Below the pieces are notes generated by a model that saw nothing but the letters and a program-made list of their open reading frames with translations, searched no databases and was not told the origin of the DNA. Of a stretch of 50,979 nucleotides of DNA, positions 35,603-43,996 are shown piece after piece (position 1 is the stretch's first letter; each line of letters begins with the position of its first letter). This DNA is from Nonomuraea longispora (GTDB lineage: Bacteria; Actinomycetota; Actinomycetes; Streptosporangiales; Streptosporangiaceae): positions 1 to 50,979 of the forward strand of contig NZ_SMJZ01000037.1 in assembly GCF_004348345.1 (NCBI RefSeq), in the 5' to 3' direction. The position numbers and the translations under genes were made by a program.

Positions 35603-37791
35603 CTCACGACCCGCATGAGCCGGACCGCCGTCCGGTGCCCGGCCGCGAACTCGAAGGCTTCGAGTGGGCCGAACCCGGTGACGCGGAGGTCGTACCGCTC
35701 GACTCCCGCCGCCGCGCCCGCCAGGCCGAAGAGCCCGATGACGATTACTTCGACCGCGAGAGCATCGCCGTCGACGGCAACGTCACCGGTCCGCCGGTTG
35801 ACCCGCCTGACGAGGACGCCGTACCGGTCACCACCGTGGCCACGCGCCGCCGCGCGCCCATCATCCCGGCCTGGCTGCGCACCTGGCAGTCCATCCGCGC
35901 GATGGTCGGCTGGCAAGCGCGCGACACCGCGTACGTCCTCGGCTATCACTCCGTCCGCGCACCGAAGTACCTGGCCAAGGCGCTCTGGTACGCGATTCCC
36001 GGAGTCTTCAAATCCGTCGGCCGGTTGCTGCACTGGGCCACCGCCGAGGAAGGCAACTGGGCGCTGCGCCAGTACGCCGCCGACCGCAACGACGCCGAGA
36101 CCTGGCTCAAGCTCGACAAGCAGCGCCAACGCCAGTCCCGCTGGCGCTGGTCCGTCCTGCTGGCGTTGGGCATCGCCACCTTGGTCGGCCTGGTGGCCTT
36201 CCTGGTCGCCGACCTGCCCAGCTGGATCCGGCTCGGCACGCTGGTCGTCGCCGTACCGCTGCTGGCCCGAGCCGGACGCCCTACCGACAAGCCCATCACC
36301 GACCGCGTGAGCGAGGCCCCGCGCTACCGCAAGCTCACGGCCGAGCTGGTCCGCCGCGCGCTGCTGGCCTGCGGCATCTCCGGCATCACCCAGGCGGTGA
36401 GCAAGGATCCGAACGCGATCAGCTTCCCGCAGGAGATCCACCGGGACGGCCCCGGTCACCTGGCCATCGTGGACCTGCCGTTCGGCGTGGAGGCAGCCGA
36501 GGTGGTGGCCCGCCGTGGCCGCCTCGCCTCGGCCATGCGGCTCCCGCTGGACCAGGTCTGGCCAGAGCCGGGCGCCGGCCACCCCGGACGGCTCGCGCTC
36601 TGGGTCGGCTACGAGCCGTCGTCCCAGATGAAGCAGCCGCCATGGCCGCTGCTGCGGGACGGCCAGGTGGACGTGTTCAAGCCGTTCCCGTTCGCCACGA
36701 CACCACGGATGGAGACCGTGAACGCCGAGCTGATGTTCCGCAACTGGCTGGTCGGCGGGCAGCCCGGCTCGGGCAAGACGTTCGGGCTGAGGCTCGCGGT
36801 GCTGGCCGCCGCCCTCGACCCGCGCGCCGAGCTGCGCATCTACGAGCTGAAGGGAGTGGGGGACTTCAAGGTCCTGGAGCCGGTCTGTACGGAGTACGGC
36901 AACGGCTTCGACGACGAGACGATCGCACGGTGCGCCGCGATGTTCGGCTGGCTGTACAAGGAGTGCGAGCGCCGCTCCAAGCGCATCGCCCACTACCACG
37001 CCCTCGGCAAGGCCCCGGAGAACAAGGTCACTCCGGAACTGGCCTCACTCAAGGGCTCGGGCCTGCACCCGCTGATCGTGGCCGTGGACGAGATCCAAGA
37101 GCTGTTCCTGCACCCGCAGTACGGCAAGGAAGCCGGGGAGATCTGCGAGAAGGTCATCAAGCTCGGCCGCGCCCTGGGCGTGATCCTGCTCCTGGGCACC
37201 CAGATCCCCGACAAGGACAGCCTGCCGACCGGCATCACCCGAAACGTCAACACCCGCTACTGCATGAGCGTCGCCGACCAGACCGCGAACGACATGATCC
37301 TCGGCACGTCCATGTACAAGCAGGGCTACCGCGCCACGGTGTTCCAGCCGGTCGTGGAGGCAGGTTGGGGCATCCTGGCCGGCCTCGGCAAGCCCGCCGC
37401 CCGCCGTTCCTACTACCTCGACACCCGCGACGCCGAGAAGGTCGTCGTCCGCGCCAAGCAGTCCCGCGGCCTGGCCGGCACGCTGCCCGAACCCGGCACC
37501 CAGGCCCGTGAGGACGTCTTCGACCTCTTGGCCGACCTCGCCGACGTCTGGCCCGCCGGGGAGAACGCGGCCTGGAACGAGGCCTTGTGCACCCGCCTGG
37601 CCGAACTCCGTCCCGACGTCTACACCGGCTGGAAGTCCGAACAGCTCACCAGCGCGCTCAAGCCGCACGGCATACGGGTCGTCGATATCGGCCGCCGTAT
37701 CGACGGCAAGCCCGTCACCCGGCGCGGCATCCGCCTGGACGACCTCACCGAAGCCATCGCCGAACGTAACCGCCAGAAGCGTTCCGGCTGA
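35599..37791 (+). CDS. traB: TraB-type FtsK/SpoIIIE DNA translocase
   Basis: 730 residues. An N-terminal acidic part, then two closely spaced membrane helices (about residues 187-222: WRWSVLLALGIATLVGLVAF, IRLGTLVVAVPLLARAGRP), followed by the motor domain. Walker A at about 386-394 (VGGQPGSGKTFGLRL), Walker B at about 492 (LIVAVDEIQELFLHP), and a C-terminal winged-helix-like region (VVDIGRRIDGKPVTRRGIRL). In AICEs a single TraB hexamer moves double-stranded DNA between hyphae, binding short repeats at a clt site. It is translationally coupled to the DUF2637 gene. Complete. Confidence 0.92.
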   Translation: MTHDPHEPDRRPVPGRELEGFEWAEPGDAEVVPLDSRRRARQAEEPDDDYFDRESIAVDGNVTGPPVDPPDEDAVPVTTVATRRRAPIIPAWLRTWQSIRAMVGWQARDTAYVLGYHSVRAPKYLAKALWYAIPGVFKSVGRLLHWATAEEGNWALRQYAADRNDAETWLKLDKQRQRQSRWRWSVLLALGIATLVGLVAFLVADLPSWIRLGTLVVAVPLLARAGRPTDKPITDRVSEAPRYRKLTAELVRRALLACGISGITQAVSKDPNAISFPQEIHRDGPGHLAIVDLPFGVEAAEVVARRGRLASAMRLPLDQVWPEPGAGHPGRLALWVGYEPSSQMKQPPWPLLRDGQVDVFKPFPFATTPRMETVNAELMFRNWLVGGQPGSGKTFGLRLAVLAAALDPRAELRIYELKGVGDFKVLEPVCTEYGNGFDDETIARCAAMFGWLYKECERRSKRIAHYHALGKAPENKVTPELASLKGSGLHPLIVAVDEIQELFLHPQYGKEAGEICEKVIKLGRALGVILLLGTQIPDKDSLPTGITRNVNTRYCMSVADQTANDMILGTSMYKQGYRATVFQPVVEAGWGILAGLGKPAARRSYYLDTRDAEKVVVRAKQSRGLAGTLPEPGTQAREDVFDLLADLADVWPAGENAAWNEALCTRLAELRPDVYTGWKSEQLTSALKPHGIRVVDIGRRIDGKPVTRRGIRLDDLTEAIAERNRQKRSG

Positions 37792-37820
37792 CCCGTCAGG
37801 GGCTGCTGGCAATAGCACCT

Positions 37821-37890
37821 GACCCTGCTATCGCTAGCACCCCCGCTAGCAGCGAAAACCCGTACTGGCCAGGCCGTTAGCGCGCTAGCG
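37821..37890. promoter_or_regulatory. GCTAGC-repeat cluster, candidate clt or operator
   Basis: In the 141-bp gap after traB the hexamer GCTAGC occurs at 37833, 37845 and 37884, with GTTAGC at 37876 and GCTATC at 37827. GCTAGCACCCCCGCTAGC is a direct pair spaced 12 bp. Short repeats beside traB are where TraB recognition (clt) sites lie in other actinomycete elements. Binding not shown. Confidence 0.4.
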
Positions 37891-37932
37891 GCCCTCCTCG
37901 ACCACGCCCTGAAACCGGCCCAGGAGGCCATC

Positions 37933-38160
37933 GTGCACCCTGTCTTGCTCGCCGCTATCACCGCGATCATCAGCACGCTCTGTTACGCCTCGCAGTGCTA
38001 TGTGAGCCCGTTCGGCCGCTGCCGGAAGTGCCACGGCAAAGGCCGCATCCCGCAGCGCCGGGGCACCCGCTACTGCCGCCGCTGCGACGCCACCGGCCTG
38101 CGCCTACGCCTCGGCCGCCACGTCTGGAACCACGTCCGCCGCCTGTACCACGACCGCTGA
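37933..38160 (+). CDS. Small Spd-like zinc-finger membrane protein
   Basis: 75 residues. Hydrophobic N-terminus (LLAAITAIISTLCYASQCYV) followed by a DnaJ-like zinc pair, CRKCHGKGRIPQ and YCRRCDATGLRLR, and a basic end. Proteins of this kind follow traB in AICEs and have been linked to spread functions. GTG start; CCAGGAGG precedes it. Confidence 0.65.
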   Translation: MHPVLLAAITAIISTLCYASQCYVSPFGRCRKCHGKGRIPQRRGTRYCRRCDATGLRLRLGRHVWNHVRRLYHDR

Positions 38161-38263
38161 ACCCGAGAACGGCCCCGGCGCACAGCCACCAAGCACGACG
38201 CCGGGGCCCACGCCCCAACCGATCACCGGCCCCGATGGGCCGACTCAAGGAGCACCCATCAGC

Positions 38264-39175
38264 ATGACACCTCGCCCGTCCCGCCAGACGCTGCCGTACG
38301 CGCTGGCCGCCGCCGCCCGAGGCTGGCACGTCTTCCCGCTCACGCCGGGGGACAAGGTGCCGCTCAAGGGCTGGAAGTGGAAGGAGCACCACACGACCGA
38401 CGCCGACACTATCCGCCGCTTCTGGTCCGGCACCCCGTACAACATCGGCATCGCCACCGGCCCGTCCCGCCTGGTCGTCATCGATCTCGACACTCCGAAG
38501 TCGGGGGAGCAGCCGCCCTACGACCGGCCTGGCGTCAACGACGGGGCAGACGTCCTGGCCCTGCTGTGCGAGGAGGCCGGCCAGCCACTACCGCTGGACA
38601 CCTTCCAGGTCCGCACCCGTCGCGGCGGCACCCACCTGTACTTCGCTGCACCCGAAGGGATGACGCTTGGCAACACGTCCGGAGCCAAGGGCCAGGGCCT
38701 CGGCTGGCTGATCGACACCCGCGCTGACGGCGGCTACGTCGTCGCACCAGGCAGCTACGTCGATCTCCCGGACGGCACCGGAACCTACGACGCCATCCAC
38801 ACTGCCACACCCGCGCCTCTGCCGTCCTGGCTGGCCGAACGTCTCGCCCGGCCTGAGCACGGGGTGCAGCCGGTGCGCGTCTCCGACGTCCTGGCCGCGC
38901 TGGGCGATCGCTCCACCGGCTATGCGCTGACCGCTCTGCAGAACGAGCTGCAGCACGTCCTCGACGCCCAGGAGGGCACCCGCAACCACACCTTGAACGC
39001 CGCCGCGTACGCCCTCGGCCGGCTCGTCGCCACAGGCCTGCTGCCGCGCCGCCTCACCGAGGACGCCCTGCACACCGCTGCCCAGGCCACCGGCCTGTCC
39101 CCCCGAGAGGCCGCCGCCACCATCCGCTCCGGCCTGACCGCCGGAGCACGCCAGCCACGCCGGGGGATCGCATGA
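38264..39175 (+). CDS. Bifunctional primase/polymerase (Prim-Pol)
   Basis: 303 residues of the archaeo-eukaryotic primase superfamily N-terminal Prim-Pol domain. ALAAAARGWHVFPLTPGDKV, KEHHTTDADTIRRFWSG, NIGIATGPSRLVVIDLDTPK (catalytic D-x-D) and the later GGTHLYFAAPEG are the key motifs. It synthesises primers for replication of the excised element. The ATG at 38264 is preceded by CAAGGAGC; 4-nt overlap with the DUF3987 gene. Confidence 0.9.
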   Translation: MTPRPSRQTLPYALAAAARGWHVFPLTPGDKVPLKGWKWKEHHTTDADTIRRFWSGTPYNIGIATGPSRLVVIDLDTPKSGEQPPYDRPGVNDGADVLALLCEEAGQPLPLDTFQVRTRRGGTHLYFAAPEGMTLGNTSGAKGQGLGWLIDTRADGGYVVAPGSYVDLPDGTGTYDAIHTATPAPLPSWLAERLARPEHGVQPVRVSDVLAALGDRSTGYALTALQNELQHVLDAQEGTRNHTLNAAAYALGRLVATGLLPRRLTEDALHTAAQATGLSPREAAATIRSGLTAGARQPRRGIA

Positions 39176-40509
39176 CCAACCCACTCGACGCGAACACCAT
39201 CCTGGAGAACCTCGACGCCCATGCCACCATCACTCGCCTGCACCGCGACCAGAACGGTGACCTGAGCACCGGCCTGCCAGTCCCGCCACCGGCCGCCGAC
39301 CCGGCCATGTTCTACGGCCTGCCCGGCGAGCTGGTGAAGGCGGCCGACCCGTCCACCGAAGCCGACCCGGTAGGAGTCCTGGTCTCGGCACTGTCCGCCT
39401 GCGGCGCGATCATCGGCCCCGGCCCGTACGTCCAGATCGGCAACACCCGCCACCCACTCCTGATCTGGCCGCTGCTGTTCGGCCGCACCGGCTCCGGCCG
39501 CAAGGGCCAGGCCACCGACACCGCCGAAATTTTCCTGCACCATGCGGGCATCGGCTACGCCGACCTCTGCGTCACCGGCCTGTCGTCCGGAGAAGGACTG
39601 ATCGAACGCATCCGCGACCCCGACAGCCCGGACGATCCCGGCGGCACGATGGACAAGCGCCTTTCGGTGACCGAGCCGGAGTTCTCCACTGTCATGGCCC
39701 GCGCCAAGCGCGAGGGCTCCACGCTCGGCACGATGCTCCGCCAGGCCTGGGACGGCCGCACGCTCGCCGTGCTCACCCGCAACGCCTACCGGGCGTCGAA
39801 CCCGCACATCGCGATCATCGGCCACATCACGCCCAAAGAGTTCCGCATGCGCCTGGCCGAGGCCGACATGGCAGGTGGCTCCTACAACCGCTTCCTGCCC
39901 ATCTACGTCGAGCGCAGCAAGCGCCTGCCGATACCGGAAGGCGTCGCGCCCGACCTCCTGGCCGCTCTCAGCGGCAGGCTGCACGACGCCGTCAAGGCCG
40001 CCCGCCAAATCAAGCGCATCGCCCTCGACGAGGACGCCCGCGCTCTGTGGTCTACCGAGCTGTATGAGGAGTTCACCGCCGCCGACGACGAAGACCACGC
40101 CTGGACCGAGTTCACCCGCCGCTCGGCCCCGTACTGCCTGCGCCTCTCCGCCCTGTACGCCGCCCTCGACGCCCGTCCGTACATCACCACTGCCGACCTC
40201 GGGGCAGCCGCCGCCCTGGTCCGCTACTCCATCGCCTCAGCCGTGTACGTCCTGGACAAGCAGATGCGTGACCCGAAGATCGACCGCATCCGCCGCGCCC
40301 TCGACCAGGCCGCCGACACCGGCCTGACTCGCTCGGAGATCAGCGCCCTGTTCTCCCGCAACGTGCCCAAGCAGACCTTGGACGAGTTGCTGGCCAGCCT
40401 GACGGCCACCGGCCAGTACGAGACCTTCACCACGCCCACCGGCGGCCGCCCATCGGTCCGCTACCGCCGTACCACCGCTGACGAAGAAAGAAGAAACAAC
40501 GCCTCATGA
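39172..40509 (+). CDS. DUF3987-type replication ATPase
   Basis: 445 residues. Walker A-like GRTGSGRKGQATD at about 104-116 and the downstream TGLSSGEGLIERIRD, RLSVTEPEFSTVMARAKREG, TLGTMLRQAWDGRTLAVLTR and HIAIIGHITPKEFR match DUF3987, a helicase/ATPase-like family that pairs with Prim-Pol in plasmids and AICEs. A winged-helix tail (TRSEISALFSRNVPKQTLDE) follows. It probably loads or unwinds at the element's origin; a 16-bp inverted repeat lies at its 3' end. ATGA overlap with the primase. Confidence 0.85.
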   Translation: MTNPLDANTILENLDAHATITRLHRDQNGDLSTGLPVPPPAADPAMFYGLPGELVKAADPSTEADPVGVLVSALSACGAIIGPGPYVQIGNTRHPLLIWPLLFGRTGSGRKGQATDTAEIFLHHAGIGYADLCVTGLSSGEGLIERIRDPDSPDDPGGTMDKRLSVTEPEFSTVMARAKREGSTLGTMLRQAWDGRTLAVLTRNAYRASNPHIAIIGHITPKEFRMRLAEADMAGGSYNRFLPIYVERSKRLPIPEGVAPDLLAALSGRLHDAVKAARQIKRIALDEDARALWSTELYEEFTAADDEDHAWTEFTRRSAPYCLRLSALYAALDARPYITTADLGAAAALVRYSIASAVYVLDKQMRDPKIDRIRRALDQAADTGLTRSEISALFSRNVPKQTLDELLASLTATGQYETFTTPTGGRPSVRYRRTTADEERRNNAS

Positions 40510-40630
40510 CCCGCGAAACAGCAGAGCTCTGCTCACCGGAGGACGGGCCTTCTTTCGTCGGCCACGAACAAAGCCGATCACCACCAACCGGCCGCAGCAC
40601 GTAACGCCCGTTCTTTCTTCTTTCTTCGTC
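40480..40630. repeat. Long-spaced inverted repeat, candidate origin
   Basis: GACGAAGAAAGAAGAA (40480-40495) and its exact reverse complement (40615-40630) are 16-bp arms 119 nt apart. Inside is the 14-bp palindrome AGCAGAGCTCTGCT (40520-40533). The left arm lies in the end of the DUF3987 gene and the right arm is 60 bp before the excisionase. Purine/pyrimidine strand bias and closeness to the replication genes suggest an origin or Rep-binding site. Confidence 0.45.
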
Positions 40631-40710
40631 CTGATCACCATCCGGCCCACAGCCACCAAGCACGGGGCCTGTACCGCACTCAACCATCCGTGATCCGCAA
40701 GGAGCCGCTC

Positions 40711-40908
40711 TTGGCCACCGCCACCACCCAGCGAGGCATGCTCACCCTCGCCGACCTCTGCGCCGAACTCCAGATCTCCCGCTCCACCTTCTACGACTGG
40801 CGAGCCAAAGGCCGCGCCCCGCGCTGCCTGAAGCTGCCCAACGGCGACCTCCGTATCCGCCGCGCCGATCTCGACCGCTGGCTCGCTGGATTGGAGGACG
40901 CCGCTTGA
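40711..40908 (+). CDS. xis: Excisionase / MerR-like HTH protein
   Basis: About 65 residues. MLTLADLCAELQISRSTFYD then WRAKGRAPRCLKLPNGDLRI form the helix-turn-helix and wing of the AlpA/excisionase type. TTG at 40711 is preferred to GTG at 40690 because AAGGAG lies at 40699-40704. The integrase starts inside its stop (TTGA), so the two are coupled, as xis-int pairs usually are. It directs excision and may also regulate int. Confidence 0.85.
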   Translation: MATATTQRGMLTLADLCAELQISRSTFYDWRAKGRAPRCLKLPNGDLRIRRADLDRWLAGLEDAA

Positions 40909-42299
40909 ACAACGACATCACTTACGACGTACGCGTCTACAAGACCGAGGTCTACAAGGGCACGACGACCACGACGTACTACGTGCGCTGGAAGGTGGGC
41001 GGAAAGGGGTGGCGCAAGTCCTTCCGCAACGCCGCGCAGGCCGACACCTACCGGGGGGAGATCCAGTCCGCGGCACGCAGGGGAGAGGCGTTCAGCCGCG
41101 CCACCGGGGAGCCGGTTTCCTGGGGGCGTAGGAACGGCGCTGACATGAGCTGGTACGAGTTCGTCTGTAAGTACGTGGACATGAAGTGGAAGGCAGCCGC
41201 GCCGAAGTACCGACAGGACATCGCCCGCGCCCTCACCGCCGCCACTCCGGCCATGTACAGCACGACACGCGGCAAGCCGGAAGATCGTGCGCTGCGTTCC
41301 GCCATGCACCGCTGGGCCTGCAACACCAAGCAACGAGAGCACGCACCCGAGGAGATCGCCGTCGTGCTTAGCTGGCTCGCGGCCAACACCAAACCCGTCT
41401 CCGCGTTCACCGACGACCCCGGCCTCGCCCGTGACTTGCTGGACGCGGCCACATCCCTCCTGAACGGTCAGCGCGCGGCACCGAACACCGTACGCAAACA
41501 CCGGATGCTCCTGTCCAACGCGCTGGACTACGCCGTCGAACTCAAGGTGCTGCCGGAGAACCCGCTCAAGACGCTGAAGTGGAAACCGCCGGCCAGCACG
41601 TACGAGGTGGACCGGCGCAGCGTCGTCAACCATGCCCAGGCCAAAGCCCTGCTGGCCGCCGTGCAGTCACAGCAGCCGAGTGGACCACGTCTCGTCGCGT
41701 TCTTTGCGCTCATGTACTACGCCGCGCTACGTCCCGAGGAGGCCATCAGCCTGCACCGCGACAACGTGGCTCTCCCGCCGCTGGCAGAGGGCGACGACTC
41801 GGGCGAACAGAACGCCTGGGGGGAGCTCCACCTGCTCAAGGCTGCTCCATACTCAGGGCGCGAATGGACCGACAGCGGCGTGGCCCGCGAGGAGCGTGCA
41901 CTCAAACACCGTGCTCAAGGTCATGGGAGAACCGTGCCGATCCCGCCACCATTGGTTCACATCCTCCGCGTCCATCTCGCCGAGTTCGCCAATGACACAG
42001 ACGGTCGCCTCTTCAACGGCGTGCGGGGCGGAGAACTGCCGTTCATCACCTATAGACGGGCTTGGAAGGCCGCACGGAAGACGGCGCTGACCGCGAAGGA
42101 GTTCTCATCTCCGCTGGCGCGCCGGCCGTACGACCTCCGCCACGCTTGCGTCTCCACCTGGCTCAACGCAGGCGTCCCGGCTCCCCAGGTGGCCGAGTGG
42201 GCGGGGCACAGCGTGGACGTGCTCCTGCGGATCTACGCCAAGTGCATCGTCGGCCAAGACGAGATCGCCAAGCGCCGCATCTCCGAGGCCCTGCGGTAG
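40905..42299 (+). CDS. int: Tyrosine integrase of the AICE
   Basis: 464 residues. An N-terminal arm-binding part, core-binding domain (about 160-240), and catalytic domain with Arg at about 274 (YYAALRPEEAISLHRDN), the H-x-x-R box at about 410 (YDLRHACVSTWLNAG), His in WAGHSVDVL and the Tyr nucleophile in RIYAKCI near 443. It integrates the element at a tRNA-type attachment site. TTG start coupled to xis. No att core was recognised immediately downstream; array 3's tail begins 75 bp later. Confidence 0.92.
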   Translation: MNNDITYDVRVYKTEVYKGTTTTTYYVRWKVGGKGWRKSFRNAAQADTYRGEIQSAARRGEAFSRATGEPVSWGRRNGADMSWYEFVCKYVDMKWKAAAPKYRQDIARALTAATPAMYSTTRGKPEDRALRSAMHRWACNTKQREHAPEEIAVVLSWLAANTKPVSAFTDDPGLARDLLDAATSLLNGQRAAPNTVRKHRMLLSNALDYAVELKVLPENPLKTLKWKPPASTYEVDRRSVVNHAQAKALLAAVQSQQPSGPRLVAFFALMYYAALRPEEAISLHRDNVALPPLAEGDDSGEQNAWGELHLLKAAPYSGREWTDSGVAREERALKHRAQGHGRTVPIPPPLVHILRVHLAEFANDTDGRLFNGVRGGELPFITYRRAWKAARKTALTAKEFSSPLARRPYDLRHACVSTWLNAGVPAPQVAEWAGHSVDVLLRIYAKCIVGQDEIAKRRISEALR

Positions 42300-42374
42300 G
42301 CCAACCGAACGCTGGAGACACCTCCAACAAGGGGCGAGGGCGCCTCCAGCGCTACGGGCCAGTGGAGCGTCGCT
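42300..42374. terminator. Inverted repeat after int
   Basis: CGCTGGAG (42310-42317) pairs with CTCCAGCG (42344-42351), with a smaller nested GGAG/CTCC. No T-run follows, so it is either a weak terminator or part of the element end. Confidence 0.3.
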
Positions 42375-42830
42375 CGACAACTCCCAGCGTGTGCAGGGAG
42401 CACAAAAGGGGAGAGTTGGTCGGGCGGCATGAGGTGGGACCATCCCCGCGTGCGCGGGGAGCACCTGGTCGTGATCGCGGACGTCAACCCCGACGAGGGA
42501 CTATCCCCGCGTGCGCGGGGAGCGCGGCACCACCGTCCAGGTGTGCGGGATGTGGCCGGGACCATCCCCGCGTGCGCGGGGAGCACAAAACGTTCCGAAT
42601 CGCGCCGGACGAGGCCACGGGACCATCCCCGCGTGCGCGGGGAGCACTCGTGAAGCCCACGCGGCTCGCCATGCTGCCGGGGACCATCCCCGCGTGCGCG
42701 GGGAGCACGAGCGGTGGAAGGAGAAGATGGCCGAGCGCCCGGGACCATCCCCGCGTGCGCGGGGAGCACCCTGCGATGAACAGCTCAGGCGCCCGGCCGC
42801 CGGGACCATCCCCGCGTGCGCGGGGAGCAC
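42375..42830 (-). CRISPR. CRISPR array 3, type I-E
   Basis: Seven 29-bp repeats at 42436 and every 61 bp to 42802-42830, preceded by a degenerate leader-distal unit at 42375-42403 in exact 61-bp phase. Plus-strand repeat ends as in array 1 (GGGACCATCCCCGCG...GGGAGCAC). The unit at 42497 is altered at both ends (GGGACTATCC, GAGCGC). Leader on the right. No cas genes adjoin; it would be served in trans by the cas operon 15 kb away. Confidence 0.96.
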
Positions 42831-43096
42831 TCTCCACGACCTGCGGGTTTATCGAGCACAGAAGCTGTTTCCGAGCACTTTCACTGAATTGGACATTATG
42901 GACTCTCGGCTAGCTTGGCGAGCAAGAGATCACGTCAAGTTGCGGAAGACGCGGCAGAAGTGTCGCACGACGACGGCCGCGCGCACAGACCCCGGGCGAT
43001 CACCTGAGTCGAGCACCTCGGTTGTCCATGGCTGGACACTGCATGGCATACCTAACGTTGCCGTTGTTCCCGAACGGCGGGGTGGTCACGTTGGCA
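42831..43096 (-). promoter_or_regulatory. Leader of array 3 and flank
   Basis: The plus-strand sequence GAGCACTTTCACTGAATTGG-ACAT at 42873-42896 is the conserved leader block, 42 bp from the repeat. Next to the repeat is TCTCCACGACCTGCGG. From about 42910 to 43096 no gene or motif was recognised. Confidence 0.7.
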
Positions 43097-43399
43097 TCAG
43101 CCGAGGCCGTACTTTCGTTTGATGGAAGCGGCTTCCTCCTCGGTAACCTCGCTCGGCGTGCGGCTTAGCGCCTGCCGCAACTCGTCCATGATCGCTTGCC
43201 CGGCGGTTCGGGCCCGGGCGCTGAACCCAGAGAGTTGGGCGTCGAACTGCTTGGCGGTGGGGCCGGTCCAGACCTTGCCGGTACGGAACATTCGGCGGGG
43301 CCTGTCGACGTCGGTGTCGATCTGCTCGATCATAGGGCCGATGGTGCGAATGGCGTGCTGGAGCACCTCATGCAGCGGGTTGTTCACCATCGCGGGCAT
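43097..43399 (-). CDS. WXG100-like small secreted-type protein
   Basis: 100 residues, helical. VWTGPTAKQFDAQLSGFSAR contains the W-x-G turn (W-T-G at about residues 44-46) between two helices, the ESAT-6/WXG100 hairpin, with a C-terminal AIMDELRQALSRTPSE segment. The start lies four bases after the lipoprotein stop. Third gene of a minus-strand operon with a large WXG-like protein and a lipoprotein. WXG100 proteins are exported by type VII secretion, but no EccC or other secretion component is in the window. Confidence 0.75.
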   Translation of the reverse strand: MPAMVNNPLHEVLQHAIRTIGPMIEQIDTDVDRPRRMFRTGKVWTGPTAKQFDAQLSGFSARARTAGQAIMDELRQALSRTPSEVTEEEAASIKRKYGLG

Positions 43400-43403
43400 C
43401 GGT

Positions 43404-43994
43404 TCAGTTCTCGACCTTCTCGGGGACAGGGGTAGCGTCGAGGATCAGCTTCGGTGCGATCAGTTTCATCAAGGCCACGACGTCGGCGGCGTTGTCGCGC
43501 CCTCTGACACCGCGTACGAGTTCCACTATCACGCGGTCATGGCCGTGTACCAGCACCGCCGCTGCCTGAGTGTTGCCGGCGCTGCCGTCTTGGAAGGTGA
43601 ACCCGATCGAGCCGGGAACGATCTCGGGTAGGCGGGCGGCACCCTTGCGGATCCGGTAGGCGACTTCTTCTTCGGTCCCGTCGGGGGACAGGCTGACATC
43701 CAGGACCTTGGGCTTTTCACCTGTCGGCTCGTAGACGAAGCATCCGCCGCTACCCCACTTTTCGCTTCCCAGGTCCTCACCGGCGGTCATGTCGAACTTC
43801 CCGTCCACGAGGGGATCCTGCACACCCGTCATCAGCCGTACGGCATCCAGCGGTATGTAGTCGCAGATGAACGGAGAGGCTGCGACCGAGGGAACGGGGG
43901 TCGTGTTGACGGGACGTTCCTCCTGCTGCTGGCATGCGGTCACCAGAAGTAAAGCGGTGAGAGCCGTCACGGGTAATGCGAGATGTTGCCTCAT
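43404..43994 (-). CDS. Lipoprotein, DUF3558-like
   Basis: 196 residues. Lipoprotein signal peptide MRQHLALPVTALTALLLVTA with cysteine 21 as lipidation site (LVTAC). The mature part (FICDYIPLDAVRLMTGVQDP, GGCFVYEPTGEKPKVLDVSL) resembles the DUF3558 group of actinobacterial lipoproteins with paired cysteines. It begins two bases after the stop of the large gene and lies four bases before the WXG100-like gene, so they are translationally linked. Probably tethered to the outer face of the membrane. Confidence 0.8.
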   Translation of the reverse strand: MRQHLALPVTALTALLLVTACQQQEERPVNTTPVPSVAASPFICDYIPLDAVRLMTGVQDPLVDGKFDMTAGEDLGSEKWGSGGCFVYEPTGEKPKVLDVSLSPDGTEEEVAYRIRKGAARLPEIVPGSIGFTFQDGSAGNTQAAAVLVHGHDRVIVELVRGVRGRDNAADVVALMKLIAPKLILDATPVPEKVEN

Positions 43995-43996
43995 GG

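Larger units (their letters stand above)
29129..42299. mobile_element. AICE (integrative and conjugative element)
   Basis: The gene set is the diagnostic AICE module order: GntR regulators, small regulatory and zinc-ribbon proteins, DUF2637 protein, TraB/FtsK translocase, Spd-like small protein, Prim-Pol, DUF3987 protein, excisionase and tyrosine integrase. Core genes from 33247 to 42299 run on the plus strand with many 4-nt overlaps. Ends are approximate. The left end abuts the last, degenerate repeat of array 2. The integrase stop lies 75 bp before the tail of array 3. No direct repeat bounding exactly this interval was recognised. Confidence 0.8.

Noticed and set aside
35164..36999. 611-codon minus-strand frame opposite traB
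   Set aside because: Antisense of DUF2637/TraB with GC-bias composition; the plus-strand genes carry all recognisable motifs.
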